The notes below the pieces were generated by a model. The model did no database searches and was not told the DNA's origin. It worked only from the letters and a program-made list of their open reading frames with translations. From NCBI GenBank assembly GCA_027627225.1, contig CM051033.1, positions 12,696,058-12,760,057 on the forward strand: DNA of 64,000 bases. The letters are read 5' to 3'. Positions 1-10,474 of this stretch are shown one piece after another; positions within the stretch are counted from its first letter, which is position 1; every line of letters starts with the position of its first letter. This DNA comes from Congeria kusceri. Lineage: Eukaryota; Mollusca; Bivalvia; Myida; Dreissenidae. Both the position numbers and the translations under genes were made by a program.

Positions 1-1262
1 TCTTGGTGCTGCCTAAAGTTAAGTCCAAAGAGTGCTGTTTTTGATTGCCAAACAGGATTCCTACTGTTTTTGTGGGTGAGATTCTGAATCCCCATTTAAT
101 GGCCCATTTCCATATGGAGTCCAACCCTTCTTGGGCCTTTTTTTGCAGGGTTGACAGCTTGGACCCCATTAACCAGGTGCCGGATTAATTGGCAAATTGG
201 GAGATAACCATGCCTGATGATTTAACGGTTTCAGGCAGGTCATTAACGGTTCCTTCATCGGAACTCGCACCATCGAATCTGACGAGGCAGCTTGAAGGTC
301 CAAAAAGATTGCAAGTACTGACTGCCCTTGATTTTTAGCCAAAGTAATGTCATGTTGAAGTCTAGCTAGCTGGTCTAGTGTAGAACGCCATTTTCTAAAG
401 CCAGACTGAAAGGGGTTCAAAATATTTTTTGTTTCCAATAAGTGCTCAAGTCTATTTTTGATCATAGTTTGGATCAGATTTATCTTTTCCAGATTTTCGT
501 ACCGTTATCACTGTAGCCTGCTTACACTCGGGTGGTATTTAATCCGTCGTGCACACCTTGTTGTACAATTCGAGCCAGAAATATAAAATATGACCTGACG
601 TGTTCTTAAACATCAGATAAGATAATTTATCAGGTCCTGTTGCAGAGTCTTTCCTTCCACCAATGGCTGCTTTTAGTTCTGATATACAAAATGGTTGATT
701 TAATGGGCAGCTATTATCCCCAGGCTCAGTTAAAATGTGTTTATTGTGTGATTCAAACAGTTTTTGATGGTCCAAAGTTTCAGAAGGCAGGTTTGAATCA
801 CTAGATACAGATTTGAAATGTTGGACCAAAAATTGAGCCATGTCTCTTGGGTACAGGCAATTTGGCCTTTAAATTTAAGTAGAGGCACAGGACAGTATGG
901 AATTCCTTTAATTCTGTTAATTTTTTGCCAAAACTGCTTAGTAGTAGAGTGTTTCATATCATTGGATTCACAGAATTATTTCCGATTTAGTTTTTTTGTT
1001 TCCCAAATGACCCATTTTGCATTGTTTTCAAGAGACCTATAATTTTTAAGATTATGCTCCGCCTTGGCGCATTTACCGCTCCACCACAGTACTGATTTAT
1101 GACATTAATTCTGACTGGAAGAGACTGGTATGCTGCATTCAGCTATGGACAGCAGTTTATTAGTCAAATTTTGGCAATATTGAAGCAGGTCATGAGTGTG
1201 AATGTCTGCCAGGGATAGATCTGCACAAAGATCCCTAAACTGATCCCATTTTGCCTTATTAA
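1..1262 (-). pseudogene. LINE reverse transcriptase, degraded, active site lost
   Basis: On the minus strand the pieces in order are: NKAKWDQFRDLCADLS (about 1262-1210), the finger region LNQPFCISELKAAIGGRKDS with SATGPDKLSY (about 690-620), then FQSGFRKWRSTLDQLARLQ and AIFLDLQAA (about 420-280). The expected F-A-D-D catalytic box lies at 185-196 but reads F-A-N-stop, followed by a recognisable SGTWLMGSKL. Both aspartates are lost and a nonsense codon is present, so the RT is dead. Downstream blocks WAIKWGFRISPTKT follow to the window edge. Confidence 0.78.
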
Positions 1263-1263
1263 A

Positions 1264-2230
1264 CCCCTATCTGTCTGTCCATCTGTCCATAACATTTTTG
1301 TGTTCACTCTATACCTCCTTTATCCTTTGAAGGATTTTTATGAAACTTAGCTCAAATGTATAGGTCATTGAGACGATATGCAGAAGTCATGAGTCAGTCA
1401 CGTCGGCTCAAGGTCAAGGTCAAACTTAAGGGTTAAATATTCGAGCCTCCATTTCTTTTCAGCTCCATATCTCCTATGCCTTTTGAAGGATTTTCATGAA
1501 ACTTGGCTCAAATGTTTACGTCATTGAGACAATGTGCAGAAGGTATGGGCCTTTCACGCCAGCTCAAGGTCAAGGTCACACTTGAAGGTGAAAAGTTTGA
1601 GCCTCCATTTTCGTGTCCATTTTCTTGTCTGCTCCATATCCCCTGTACCTTTTGAAGGATTTTCATGAAACTTGGTTCAAATGTTTTACTCATTGATGCA
1701 GAAGGCATAAGCCAGTCACGTAACTCAAGGTCAATGTCACACTTGAAGGTTGAATGTTTGAGCCTGTATTTTCATGTCTGTTCTATATCTCCTATGCCCT
1801 TTAAAGAATTTTCATGAAACTTGCCTCAAATGTTTATCACATTGAGGCAATGTGCTGAGAGCATGAGGCAGTCATGCCACCTCAATGTCAAGGTCACAAT
1901 TTAAGGTCAAATGTTTGAGCCACCATTTTTGTGTCTGCTCCATATCTCCTATGCCCTTTGAACGTTTTTCATAAAACTTGGCTCTTATGTTTATCACATT
2001 GAGGCGATGTGTAGAAGGCATGGAGCAGTTTTGCCACCTCAAGGTCAAGGTCATGCTTAAAGGTCAAATTTTATAGCCTCCATTTTTGCGTCAGCTTCAT
2101 ATCTAAATTTCTGAAACTGTACTTTCATATCTGGTCCAACTGTGCCAGATTAAGGTCAGTGTGATACTTCGAAGTCACCTTTAAAATCTAATGGAGGATC
2201 ATGACGGGGGATATAGCTGTCCTTTCGACT
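1264..2230. mobile_element. Repeat-bearing element inserted in the LINE, with target-site duplication
   Basis: About five imperfect tandem units of ~157 bp, each with a CTCAAGGTCAAGGTCAC-like core (near 1411, 1563, 1726, 1880 and 2038) and a CTCCATATCTCCTATGCC-like segment. The insertion breaks LINE coding sequence that reads through once it is removed. It is flanked by GCCTTATTAAA (1253-1263) and GCCTTGTTAAA (2231-2241), an 8-11 bp duplication with one mismatch. Ends are CCCCTATCTGTC and ATAGCTGTCCTTTCGACT. It shows no coding capacity and is presumably non-autonomous. Confidence 0.7.
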
Positions 2231-2236
2231 GCCTTG

Positions 2237-2800
2237 TTAAATATAAATTTAGGTTCCCCTGAACCCTGGGTATCAGTTCCCTGTGTAATATAGTTACACA
2301 GGGTGACTATTTGAGGGAAGTGGTCAGATCCTAGGCAGGTAATGGTTCCCAGGCAGAAGTGCTAGAAATCTCAGGGCTGGCTATGGTGAGGTCTATATGA
2401 GTCATAACGCCTGTGAAGTCCAGTCTGGTTGGCAAACCGCCATTGAGCAAAATGAGGTCTTGCTCTTCCAGCCAGGCTGTTACTGCTTTACCTCGAGCAT
2501 CAGATTTAGGGGAACCCCAAGCGGGGTGATGTGCGTTTAAGTCCCTTGTATAGATGACGTCATGGGGTCCTTTAATGGTCCGTAATTGTGTGCTGATTTT
2601 ATTTAAAGACTCAAGATCACATCCTCTTGAGTATATGTTAACCAGTATAAGAGGTCGGTTATTATTAATAATAACGTTAATTGCCAGCATTTCGATAGCA
2701 GCACTGCCATCAGCTTTAAAGAGTCATTCACACTCAATTCCTCATAGTTGATGATATTTTTAATGTAAAAAGCTAACCCACCTGCAGAGTTATGGGTCAA
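2237..2800 (-). pseudogene. LINE endonuclease domain, degraded
   Basis: The longest open piece covers 2331-2690. In order it shows IINNNRPLILVNIYSRG, then TRDLNAHHPAWGSP (normally GDFNAHHP..WG in this fold, so the leading GD reads TR here), LILLNGGLPTRLD, and HIDLTIASPE. A frame change near 2690 links it to an upstream segment (to 2800) with AGGLAFYIKNIINYEEL. After 2331 the frame shifts again into an LGSDHFPQIV block, the catalytic SDH region of exonuclease-endonuclease-phosphatase proteins. In an active element it would nick target DNA; this copy is not functional. Confidence 0.8.
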
Positions 2801-2960
2801 GTTGCAGTGGGTTTTATACTTAATGTAAAAACCAGCTATAGTTTTACATCCACTGCCTTTAAACTTAGATTCATGTAAACTTAAACTTGTCCGGATGGGT
2901 TTATGTCTAAAAAATGTTTAACTTCAGTATGTTTAACCGAAGATAAACCACCATGTTAAA

Positions 2961-3360
2961 TGAAACAATGTGAAACCTACTGTCCATAGTGACCCTCAAT
3001 GAGCCTGCGCCTGATATTATTAACTTTTACCGAGGGGGATTTTAACACTGATTTCCATCTCGATTGGGCTGATTTCAGTTTAGCAGGTGTTCTGCATTGA
3101 CGTGTTGAGGGAATGGGGGGATTGTGGCGGAGTGCGCTGGCTTTTTGGGCGACCCAGAAGGTTCTCCGTTGAATGCGGGCTTCGGACCGGCACCGATATC
3201 CGTATGGCTTTCTTTGGGGGGGGGGGTATTTTTATCTTTGTGTTTGACTCTGGGTATAGACTCTTGGCTCTTAAGGAACCTTGAGTCTATTATTTTAGAT
3301 ATATAGGAATTGACTCAACACCCAGTGGACCGTTGCTGGTCCTTAACTATCTCAGTTACC
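2961..3360. other. No gene seen; left flank of the tandem array
   Basis: Unique-looking sequence between the LINE remnant and the 6-kb array. It has a run of about ten G at 3217-3227 and short overlapping open frames that look like chance. The last bases, CTCAGTTACC, share TTAC(C) with the right end of the array unit. Confidence 0.5.
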
Positions 3361-3830
3361 AGGTCAATGAGCTCACTGACATGGATAGGGCAATATTTTT
3401 TACCTTTGCCTGTACCGTTTTAATACTTATAAATGAATCCCCTGTATTAGTATTAGAGTTACTAATACTGTCGTTTGTTGCCGTGTATGGGTGTCGACCA
3501 TACTGGGGCGGTTAGGGGGGGGGGGGCACTAATCACGGGCTCCTTCTCAATCCCGCACACATCGGACATGGACAGACGGGAATATATGCTGCTGTGCACT
3601 GTAACCAGGGAATTGTGTCCTGTAACATTAAACATGGAGTTGTCCGAGATAGTCTAACCACTCTCATTAGGAAAGGACAGGGCGGAGGACTCCCTGAGAC
3701 CACTAGTAGAGTGCCCAGGGGGAGTAATACAATCTCTTTGGATGGGGGAGACAGGGGGGCTGTTTTTATCACTAGGAGCAGCAACCTTTTCTAAGCATAA
3801 AGTAGCACTTAAAGGTCTCGCTACACTACA

Positions 3831-4108
3831 GGGGGGCTGTGGGGGGAGGATGCTTTATCCTTATCCCCCACAGGAGTGCATGATTTATTAAGGGGGGCCA
3901 AGAGGGGGGCTGTGGGGGGAGGATGCTTTCACCTTATCCCCCACAGGAGTGCATGATTTATTAAGGGGGGCTGGGGGGGAGGATGCTTTCTCCTTATCCC
4001 CCACAGGAGTGCATGATTTATTAAGGGGGGCCAAGAGGGGGGCTGTGGGTGGAGGATGCTTTCTCCTTATCCCCCACAGGAGTGCATGATTTATTAAGGG
4101 GGGCCAAG
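3831..4108. repeat. G-rich hairpin minisatellite, unit 1
   Basis: Four imperfect copies of a ~60-75 bp repeat. Each has CTGTGGGGG near its start and CCCCCACAG about 20 bases later, able to form a 9-bp stem with an inner GGAG/CTCC pairing, followed by GAGTGCATGATTTATTAAG. Runs of five to seven G recur between copies (G6-CCAAGA-G6-CTGT-G6), a textbook G-quadruplex-forming layout. The spacer between the stems is about 16-20 bases. Confidence 0.85.
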
Positions 4109-4273
4109 ACCGTATCATGCTTACGGAGGCTGAGACACTGTAGCATCGATTAACACCGAATATAATGTTCATAAGTCTGTGTCACTGGTATATCACGTCT
4201 TTTCTTTGTATTTTCTTCTTTGTTTACCATTTTTTCGAGGCTCGGACTATAAGGCAGACGCTAAACGCAAACA

Positions 4274-4394
4274 ATATGGATAAAGAAGGAAAACGCATAC
4301 GATATAGATAAAGAAGGAAAACGAATACGATATGGATAAAGAAGAAAAAGGAATACGATATGGATAAAGAAGGAAAAGCATATGATATGGATAA
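4274..4394. repeat. 28-bp tandem repeat, unit 1
   Basis: Four to five copies of a ~28-bp motif built on GATAAAGAAGGAAAACG and ATACGATATG. No coding role is evident. It separates the G-rich minisatellite from the repeat-derived ORF. Confidence 0.8.
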
Positions 4395-4403
4395 ATATGT
4401 TGT

Positions 4404-5112
4404 ATGATCATATTTAGTTCTTTAGCTCACCTGAGCACGAAGTCAATTACCATAAGATTACAGTTGAATTTGAATATAAGCAAGATCGGACCAGAAACAC
4501 CAGAGTTATTGCCCTTTGTTTGTGAAAAAAAAGTAAAAATGGACATTATTCAGGGTAGAGACTTAATTTTTCATCAAATCTTCGCCAATCTTGCACAGTT
4601 TGTCTATGACAATAACATTAAATGTGAAGTCGCATATAAGCAAGATCGGACCAGATACCCCAGAGTTATTGCCCTTTCTTTGTTAAAAAAAATATGCAAA
4701 AATAGACATTATTCAGGATAGAGACTTCATTTTTCATCAATCTTCACCAATCGTGTACAGTTTGTCTATGAACGTAAGACTACAGGTGAAGTCGAATATA
4801 AGCATGATTGGGCCAGAAACAGCAGAGTTAGTTCCCCTTGTGTTTGGAAAAAAACATCAACAAGTTATCAATGATTGGCTTGCACACACGATGTTTGATT
4901 CAATGTTGACCAAACATACACAGTTTGCGCATGACCATAAAAATGGATTGATAAAATTTGATTTCCAACAATTGCAAGACTTGCATGCAGTTATTTGTAC
5001 ATGCAACATTGATGTCTTCAGAGCCTGCATTAACATCATCTATCATCATTGGAAAGAAAAAGCAAAACTTGACCTTATAGCACAGCCATCGCAATTATCG
5101 CATTGCATCTAA
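4404..5112 (+). repeat. Repeat-derived region with two open frames, unit 1
   Basis: The region opens with TTAGCTCACCTGAGCAC, a motif I associate with an abundant bivalve repeat, followed by about three copies of a module with ATAAGCAAGATCGGACCAGA, CAGAGTTATTGCCC, ACATTATTCAGG and TTTGTCTATGA. Frames 4404-4721 and 4753-5112 are open but separated by a run of eight A near 4690; unit 3 has seven and reads through. The downstream half (to 5112) is not obviously repetitive and encodes a His-rich stretch (KHTQFAHDHKNG). No homologue recognised; repeat translation is the simplest reading of the first half. Confidence 0.6.
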
Positions 5113-6204
5113 TTCTCCAAAACTGTTTGCGAAAACGACATCAAAATCTACTGTTTCTGCATTTTCCAGAACTGTCGATGACTTAATGAAAAAGAGTCAG
5201 GTTAGAATATCGAGAAAAATGATTTCAGAGCTATTAGTAATAGTGTTTAATCTAGAAGGTCAGAGGGGTATGGCGCTTGACTTGGAAATAGGGCATTGTG
5301 TGCGTGGTGACACTGCTAAAAAGGGCACATTAGGTTATAATAGTTTGTTTTCCTGAAGTAATATTTCAAACCACTTATAAATTTTAAATTACTGACTGAT
5401 TTATTTTACCTGATTGATGTTGTTGATGATGACACTGCTGCTAATATTTAGATTAATGATGATAAGCTTAAGTCAAGTTAAAAAAATTAGAAAACGGACA
5501 CTGCAATTCGGATAGAATACAGTATCCGAATATGTTTGACCGAAGTAATAGCTCGTTGGGCAATTAGTTTTTGCAGGGATTTTTGTTTATGATTGGAAGA
5601 AATAATGTATATACATGCCTTTTGTTATCACGTTGATCATAAATATTGACGAAACGAAAACATGTTAGAAATTGCATATGAAAACGGGGCTGTTAAAAGC
5701 AGACGATTTACACACATTTTAATAACACAATCAGCATGTTTTTATTGTAGGCCTATCTTTACACTAACTCATAAGCTGACTGCCCTTTCTGCTGATCTTA
5801 TCAGTTGATCACTGATTAATATACCATAAAATTCCATCACTAAGGGCCCTCACTAAGGACAATACAGATAAGAGGGCACGAGGCGCTAATTGCCTTTGAA
5901 AAGGGCAGGGTGGCGGATCAATAAAGGAGCTTGGCGCGGCGCAGCGCGGATTCACATTATTGCAAATTGTGATACCCGACCGCTAAAATATTCGGGGCTA
6001 AACGTCATTGGGCGAATTGTCCCAGGGCGAAATGTGTTTCGGGGTGAATAGTCCCGGATTTGTCCGGCCTGGCGACTAGCGTTTTTAAAAAGCTTGAAAC
6101 AATTTCTCGCAATTAATCAGTTAATAGTTTCATCCCTCATAGAAATTGGCTACGGCGAATAGAATCAATTGTTACTCATGACCAATGAAACCCCTCGATA
6201 CATA
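5113..6204. other. No gene seen in this part of unit 1
   Basis: AT-rich spacer followed by a GC-richer patch at about 5930-6080 with CGCGGCGCAGCGCGG and loosely repeated GGGCGAA/TCCCGG words. The same sequence lies at about 11184-12274 and 17256-18407 in units 2 and 3. No open frame with splice support was found. Confidence 0.5.
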
Positions 6205-6303
6205 TTACTTTGCCACAATGGCTGCGCCCATGACTTTCAGTGTAGTATCTTCATCTATAACCTTTAGGTACGTAGCAATTAATTGAGGGCGATCAACGTA
6301 CAT
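6205..6303 (-). CDS. Candidate terminal exon on the minus strand, unit 1
   Basis: Read on the minus strand, a strong acceptor (TTGAATTTTCTTATTTTCAG) is followed by an open frame of 32 codons, YVDRPQLIATYLKV near the start and VMGAAIVAK at the end, then TAA. The composition looks coding and the acceptor is good, but 32 open codons can occur by chance and no upstream exon could be tied to it. Family unknown. If real it is the last exon of a gene whose other exons were left outside the amplified unit. Confidence 0.35.
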   Translation of the reverse strand: MYVDRPQLIATYLKVIDEDTTLKVMGAAIVAK

Positions 6304-7196
6304 CTGAAAATAAGAAAATTCAACTAAGAATATGGTGTTTCAAAGTGCAAAGTCAGAGTGTGAACAGTTTCCAGGGGTCTGGAAGGAATGTGGTGATGAT
6401 GTGTGATTAATGTGCATTCTGACTTCTAACCCGTTGTACAGTTAATTTTAACAATCACATTTGTTTAACAGGTCTCAACATTGTGACGTGCGATGTGTCT
6501 GAAGTCCAAACAGAGACAATGACAAATCAGATTCCGCGACCTTCAGGCACAGATTCTCTGTGTTAATAATCAACATGTTTAGTTGAGTGATGCCATGATT
6601 GATGTCTATAAGCATCCAAAACGAAATGAAAATATGTTGCCAAGTTGTGTGAACAATCGCTTCATGCAGAACAAAATGAACATGTGGTATGAAGAGGAGC
6701 ATGACATACAGTACATCCAACATAGTGACAGCAAGATAAGATGACAGTGACAAACAACTGACGGTAAACACTAGCCTCACTTATATAAATAATACCGTAT
6801 AACAATGATAACAATTTGTAGTGTTCCACCTTCGTCTTGTAAGTTTGTAGTGATCATTGCATGCTTTGGAAAGTTTTGCCTGGCTTGTTACTTTCAGCAA
6901 TGTAACATATTAATTTTAATAGGCTTATTTCACCTAGATGTGCAGTGCATAAGGAACAACTATCAGAATTATTCGATTATAGGACTTTTTTAATATAAAT
7001 TTCTCATTAAGAGCAAATATGGTGGGGTTGTGTCTGGTGTTGTATACTAGTGCATCATCAACAGTTGCTTTGAACGTTTGTGCAAATGATGATATCACAA
7101 TTTTCATGAAATCAGTGTAAGTACTTGTCAGAGTGATAACAAGTTTGATTAAAGGTAATCATCAATTGGTAAAATAACTTGTTAACACTTTTCTAG

Positions 7197-8706
7197 GATT
7201 CTGTTGTAGAGGTGGAGTTATCGTCTATTGATTTGCAAGTAACACGCAGTCAGTCGGTAGACCATACCTTGTGCGGGCAATACCGTAACTACGGAACCCT
7301 TAGGCCAAGTCTGAAAATTGGTAGGTAACCAAAGGTAGGGTTTGTCATAACCAGTAAAGGATCCCTTGTATCGATTTTTGTGTCCATGGGCCAAATGTCA
7401 ACGTCATATTTGTTTCTGCTCCATAACCTCTAAATGCCTGTAAGGATCTTCATATAACTTAAGTTTATTATTTTTTATGACGGATATGACTCACATTGAA
7501 TCACCTGTAGTTATAAATCCTGATCTAGTGAAGTTTCAAACAAAAAAGAAATGTTTGTAAATATCTTTAGTTGTCTTCTGGTAGCTCTAATGTGGTTGTT
7601 GGTTTTGTCATTTCAGTAATTCAAATATTGACACCAAAAATAGAGCAAGCAGGGCCAAGAAGAGCCATTGTTAGTGAGATGAAGAAATCGTTTGTGTGTC
7701 ATTGCCTATTAAAGGTTGCTGGTAACACGTAAGTAGGTAGGCCATTTTTTTGAAAAATCAATGATTCATTTAGCATCAAAATATAGTATATAACACTGTG
7801 TCACATACATTGCTTTAATAATATAATCGGGTATCTGTTGGTAAATGAGAGCTTGACCATATAAATGAGAGCTTGCTTGCAATAATTTTAATTAGACAAT
7901 GAATTCTAACAAACAGTCTGTTTGATATAAAATTCAAATTACAAAGCAGGAGTGGGGACCATTTTGTCGGGTAGGTAGGCAATGGAAAACAAAGATATTT
8001 TTAATTTTGGCCACATCCATATTTTTTTTAGTCAATTGTTATCCTCCTCCAACGTCAAAGGGACCTGGTTTGGTTTTGCTGGGCAGTTTATCCATAACCT
8101 TTTTGTCATATCGTCATTTTATCATGGTTATGATCCATATCTTGGTACTTAATGAGTCAGGATTTGTTGAAACTTGGTAGAAATGACTAAATGATTTGTC
8201 TCTCAAAAGCTATATCGTGGTACATATACGGTCAGATTTTGTTGTAACTCTGTGTGATTATATGCATCATTACGCAAATAATGCACACCAACTGACATTA
8301 CAATCTCATTAGAAATGCCCACATTATGGTGGCTTAGTGTTTATGTATGATCTTTCATACAAAATATTTAATAAATAAGCAGTTTTAAAACAATGAATTT
8401 TTATTATGTTTCATTCATTTTAGATAAAAGGTATATGGTAATTTATACGATTGTTTTAATGCATGTTACAATGTCTGTTGCAAGATATTATTGACTTTTA
8501 AATTTATCCTTTTTTTCTCCAAAAAGTTAGTATGCAGATGTCCTATAACGAATGTTTTCCTTTCTAAAAAGTGTTAGTTTTCATTTCAGTTATTTCATTA
8601 AATTCAAATTCTAGGACTGCCTTTCAAAATTAATTTGTTAAATTTTAGGTGGAGGTTGATAATCCACGGAGGAATAGATGGGTATTCAAAACATAAACGT
8701 AATTAA
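7197..8706 (+). CDS. Three-exon gene fragment with integrase-core-like 3' exon, unit 1
   Basis: Exons 7197-7320, 7617-7728 and 8649-8706, each with good signals: acceptors CACTTTTCTAG, TTTTGTCATTTCAG and TTAAATTTTAG; donors GTAGGT and GTAAGT. Phases agree at both junctions (G+TA, then AC+G), giving 97 codons and a TAA. The last exon reads WRLIIHGGIDGYSKH, a close match to the block around GGIDGYSR in the integrase-core proteins of PF24764 type (rve-like fold). The normal preceding WHIDG block is absent, and past the exon the text decays (ACG TAA TTA ACT TGC resembles a broken ITYLTC). An in-frame TAG just before 7197 forces splicing there; the upstream phase-0 exon was not found. Likely a chimeric or decayed fragment. 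Confidence 0.55.
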
Positions 8707-9178
8707 CTTGCCTTTTTCATTGTGGTTATCATCCTTAATATGTTATATAGCCATATGTAAAATATTCCATTTGTATATAAAAATATAGAGATCTAATATT
8801 ATTCCTTGTTATTAATTTTAAATCGCGTATAATCCTGGTAATACAATGAGTAAAAGATGAATAACATGAAGATGTTGCTTTTCACAAGTTGATCTTTTGA
8901 GTAAAGTATTAGCGCCCGCGATGTGAAGTCGAAAAGAGTACTTCAATAGCGGCTTAATTTTCAACAAGGTTCATTTTGAACGTGATATATTGTATCTATT
9001 GTCCCGCCTAAATCTGCAACCACTGTTGTCAATTAAGAGCCTAATCCGGTACTAATGTACTCGTTTATTGCAACAAACAAGTTGTCACAATACGATCCTT
9101 CATTGACGTTCTGAATGATTTTTCACATATTTTGTAAAAAACAATTTGTTTGTTTGTTTGTTTTCCAAAATCGTAGTT

Positions 9179-9243
9179 GCGCGAATTTAAGACCGCGCGA
9201 ATATGTCCGCGATCGCAAGTGCGCGAAATTCGTACCCCGCGAA
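9179..9243. other. Cluster of GCGCGAA sites, unit 1
   Basis: GCGCGAA occurs at 9179-9185, 9195-9201 and 9221-9227, with CGCGAA at 9238-9243, plus CCGCGATCGC between them: a CpG-rich island in AT-rich DNA, preceded by (TTTG)n at about 9147-9163. Reverse-complemented, the core TTCGCGC resembles an E2F-type site. Copies lie at about 15249-15314 and 21380-21446. Function is speculative; it may be part of a dispersed repeat. Confidence 0.45.
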
Positions 9244-9900
9244 TTCAAGTGATTCCACATTATACATACTTTTGTGAATAAAACAGAGACAAGTTTAATG
9301 AAAAAAAAAACATTTGGTAAGTTTACTGGACATTTTCTCTACTAAACACTATTTTCCATTATGGACAATTACAGCCAATACATCGTCAGCCTCGTTCTCG
9401 ATTGGCTTTATCAAGGGAGACAACTCTTACCAGGTCAATGAGCTCACTGACATGGATAGGGCAATATTTTTTACCTTGCCTGTACCGTTTTAATACTTAT
9501 AAATGAATCCCCTGTATTAGTATTAGAGTTACTAATACTGTCGTTTGTTGCCGTGTATGGGTGTCGACCATACTGGGGCGGTTAGGGGGGGGGGGGCACT
9601 AATCACGGGCTCCTTCTCAATCCCGCACACATCGGACATGGACAGACGGGAATATATGCTGCTGTGCACTGTCACCAGGGAATTGTGTCCTGTAACATTA
9701 AACATGGAGTTGTCCGAGATAGTCTAACCACTCTCATTAGGAAAGGACAGGGCGGAGGACTCCCTGAGACCACTAGTAGAGTGCCCAGGGGGAGTAATAC
9801 AATCTCTTTGGATGGGGGAGACAGGGGGGCTGTTTTTATCACTAGGAGCAGCAACCTTTTCTAAGCATAAAGTAGCACTTAAAGGTCTCGCTACACTACA

Positions 9901-10179
9901 GGGGGGCTGTGGGGGGAGGATGCTTTATCCTTATCCCCCACAGGAGTGCATGATTTATTAAGGGGGGCCAAGAGGGGGGCTGTGGGGGGAGGATGCTTTC
10001 TCCTTATCCCCCACAGGAGTGCATGATTTATTAAGGGGGGCTGGGGGGGGAGGATGCTTTCTCCTTATCCCCCACAGGAGTGCATGATTTATTAAGGGGG
10101 GCCAAGAGGGGGGCTGTGGGTGGAGGATGCTTTCTCCTTATCCCCCACAGGAGTGCATGATTTATTAAGGGGGGCCAAG
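9901..10179. repeat. G-rich hairpin minisatellite, unit 2
   Basis: Same four-copy array as at 3831-4108, with one extra G in the third copy and CTTTCTCC where unit 1 has CTTTCACC in the second copy. Confidence 0.85.
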
Positions 10180-10344
10180 ACCGTATCATGCTTACGGAGG
10201 CTGAGACACTGTAGCATCGATTAACACCGAATATAATGTTCATAAGTCTGTGTCACTGGTATATCACGTCTTTTCTTTGTATTTTCTTCTTTGTTTACCA
10301 TTTTTTCGAGGCTCGGACTATAAGGCAGACGCTAAACGCAAACA

Positions 10345-10466
10345 ATATGGATAAAGAAGGAAAACGCATACGATATAGATAAAGAAGGAAAACGAATACG
10401 ATATGGATAAAGAAGAAAAAGGAATACGATATGGATAAAGAAGGAAAAGCATATGATATGGATAAA
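10345..10466. repeat. 28-bp tandem repeat, unit 2
   Basis: Copy of the GATAAAGAAGGAAAACG array described for unit 1. Confidence 0.8.
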
Positions 10467-10474
10467 TATGTTGT

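Larger units (their letters stand above)
1..2960 (-). mobile_element. I/jockey-like non-LTR retrotransposon, broken, running off the left edge
   Basis: Read on the minus strand, this interval carries an apurinic-type endonuclease segment (about 2800 to 2250) followed by reverse transcriptase (1262 to 1), the order of a non-LTR retrotransposon ORF2. The endonuclease has the DLNAHHPAWGSP and LNGGLPTRLD blocks and an LGSDHFP block, typical of I/jockey-group elements. The frame is broken many times, so it is a fossil. A repeat element at 1264-2230 splits it. The 3' end of the RT lies outside the window. Clade assignment is from motif appearance only. Confidence 0.8.
3361..9431. repeat. Tandem array of 6.07-kb units, unit 1
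   Basis: First of three direct copies; AGGTCAATGAGCTCACTGAC recurs at 3361, 9432 and 15503, a spacing of exactly 6071 bp both times. Copies are nearly identical. Unit 1 private differences include TTTACCTTTGCC (extra T near 3408), CTGTAACC rather than CTGTCACC (about 3602), TTTCACC in the minisatellite, and CGC rather than GGC in an exon (about 7253). It contains no rRNA or histone genes. It may be a local segmental amplification or a low-copy satellite; an assembly artefact is possible, but private variants argue against simple duplication of one read set. Confidence 0.95.

Noticed and set aside
6472..6566. Plus-strand terminal exon in each unit (acceptor TTTGTTTAACAG, tail ending RPSGTDSLC)
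   Set aside because: 30 open codons with one acceptor is weak, no upstream exon fits, and in unit 2 the tract differs; not enough support to list as a gene.
6475..6780. 101-codon minus-strand frame in each unit
   Set aside because: No splice context, no motif, hydrophobic by composition only, and overlapped by another open frame on the plus strand.
7019..7116. First exon for the integrase-like gene (MVGLCLVLYTSASS..., donor GTAAGTAC)
   Set aside because: It looks like a signal peptide and has a consensus donor, but it ends in phase 2 whereas the 7197 exon needs phase 0; splicing would create an immediate stop.
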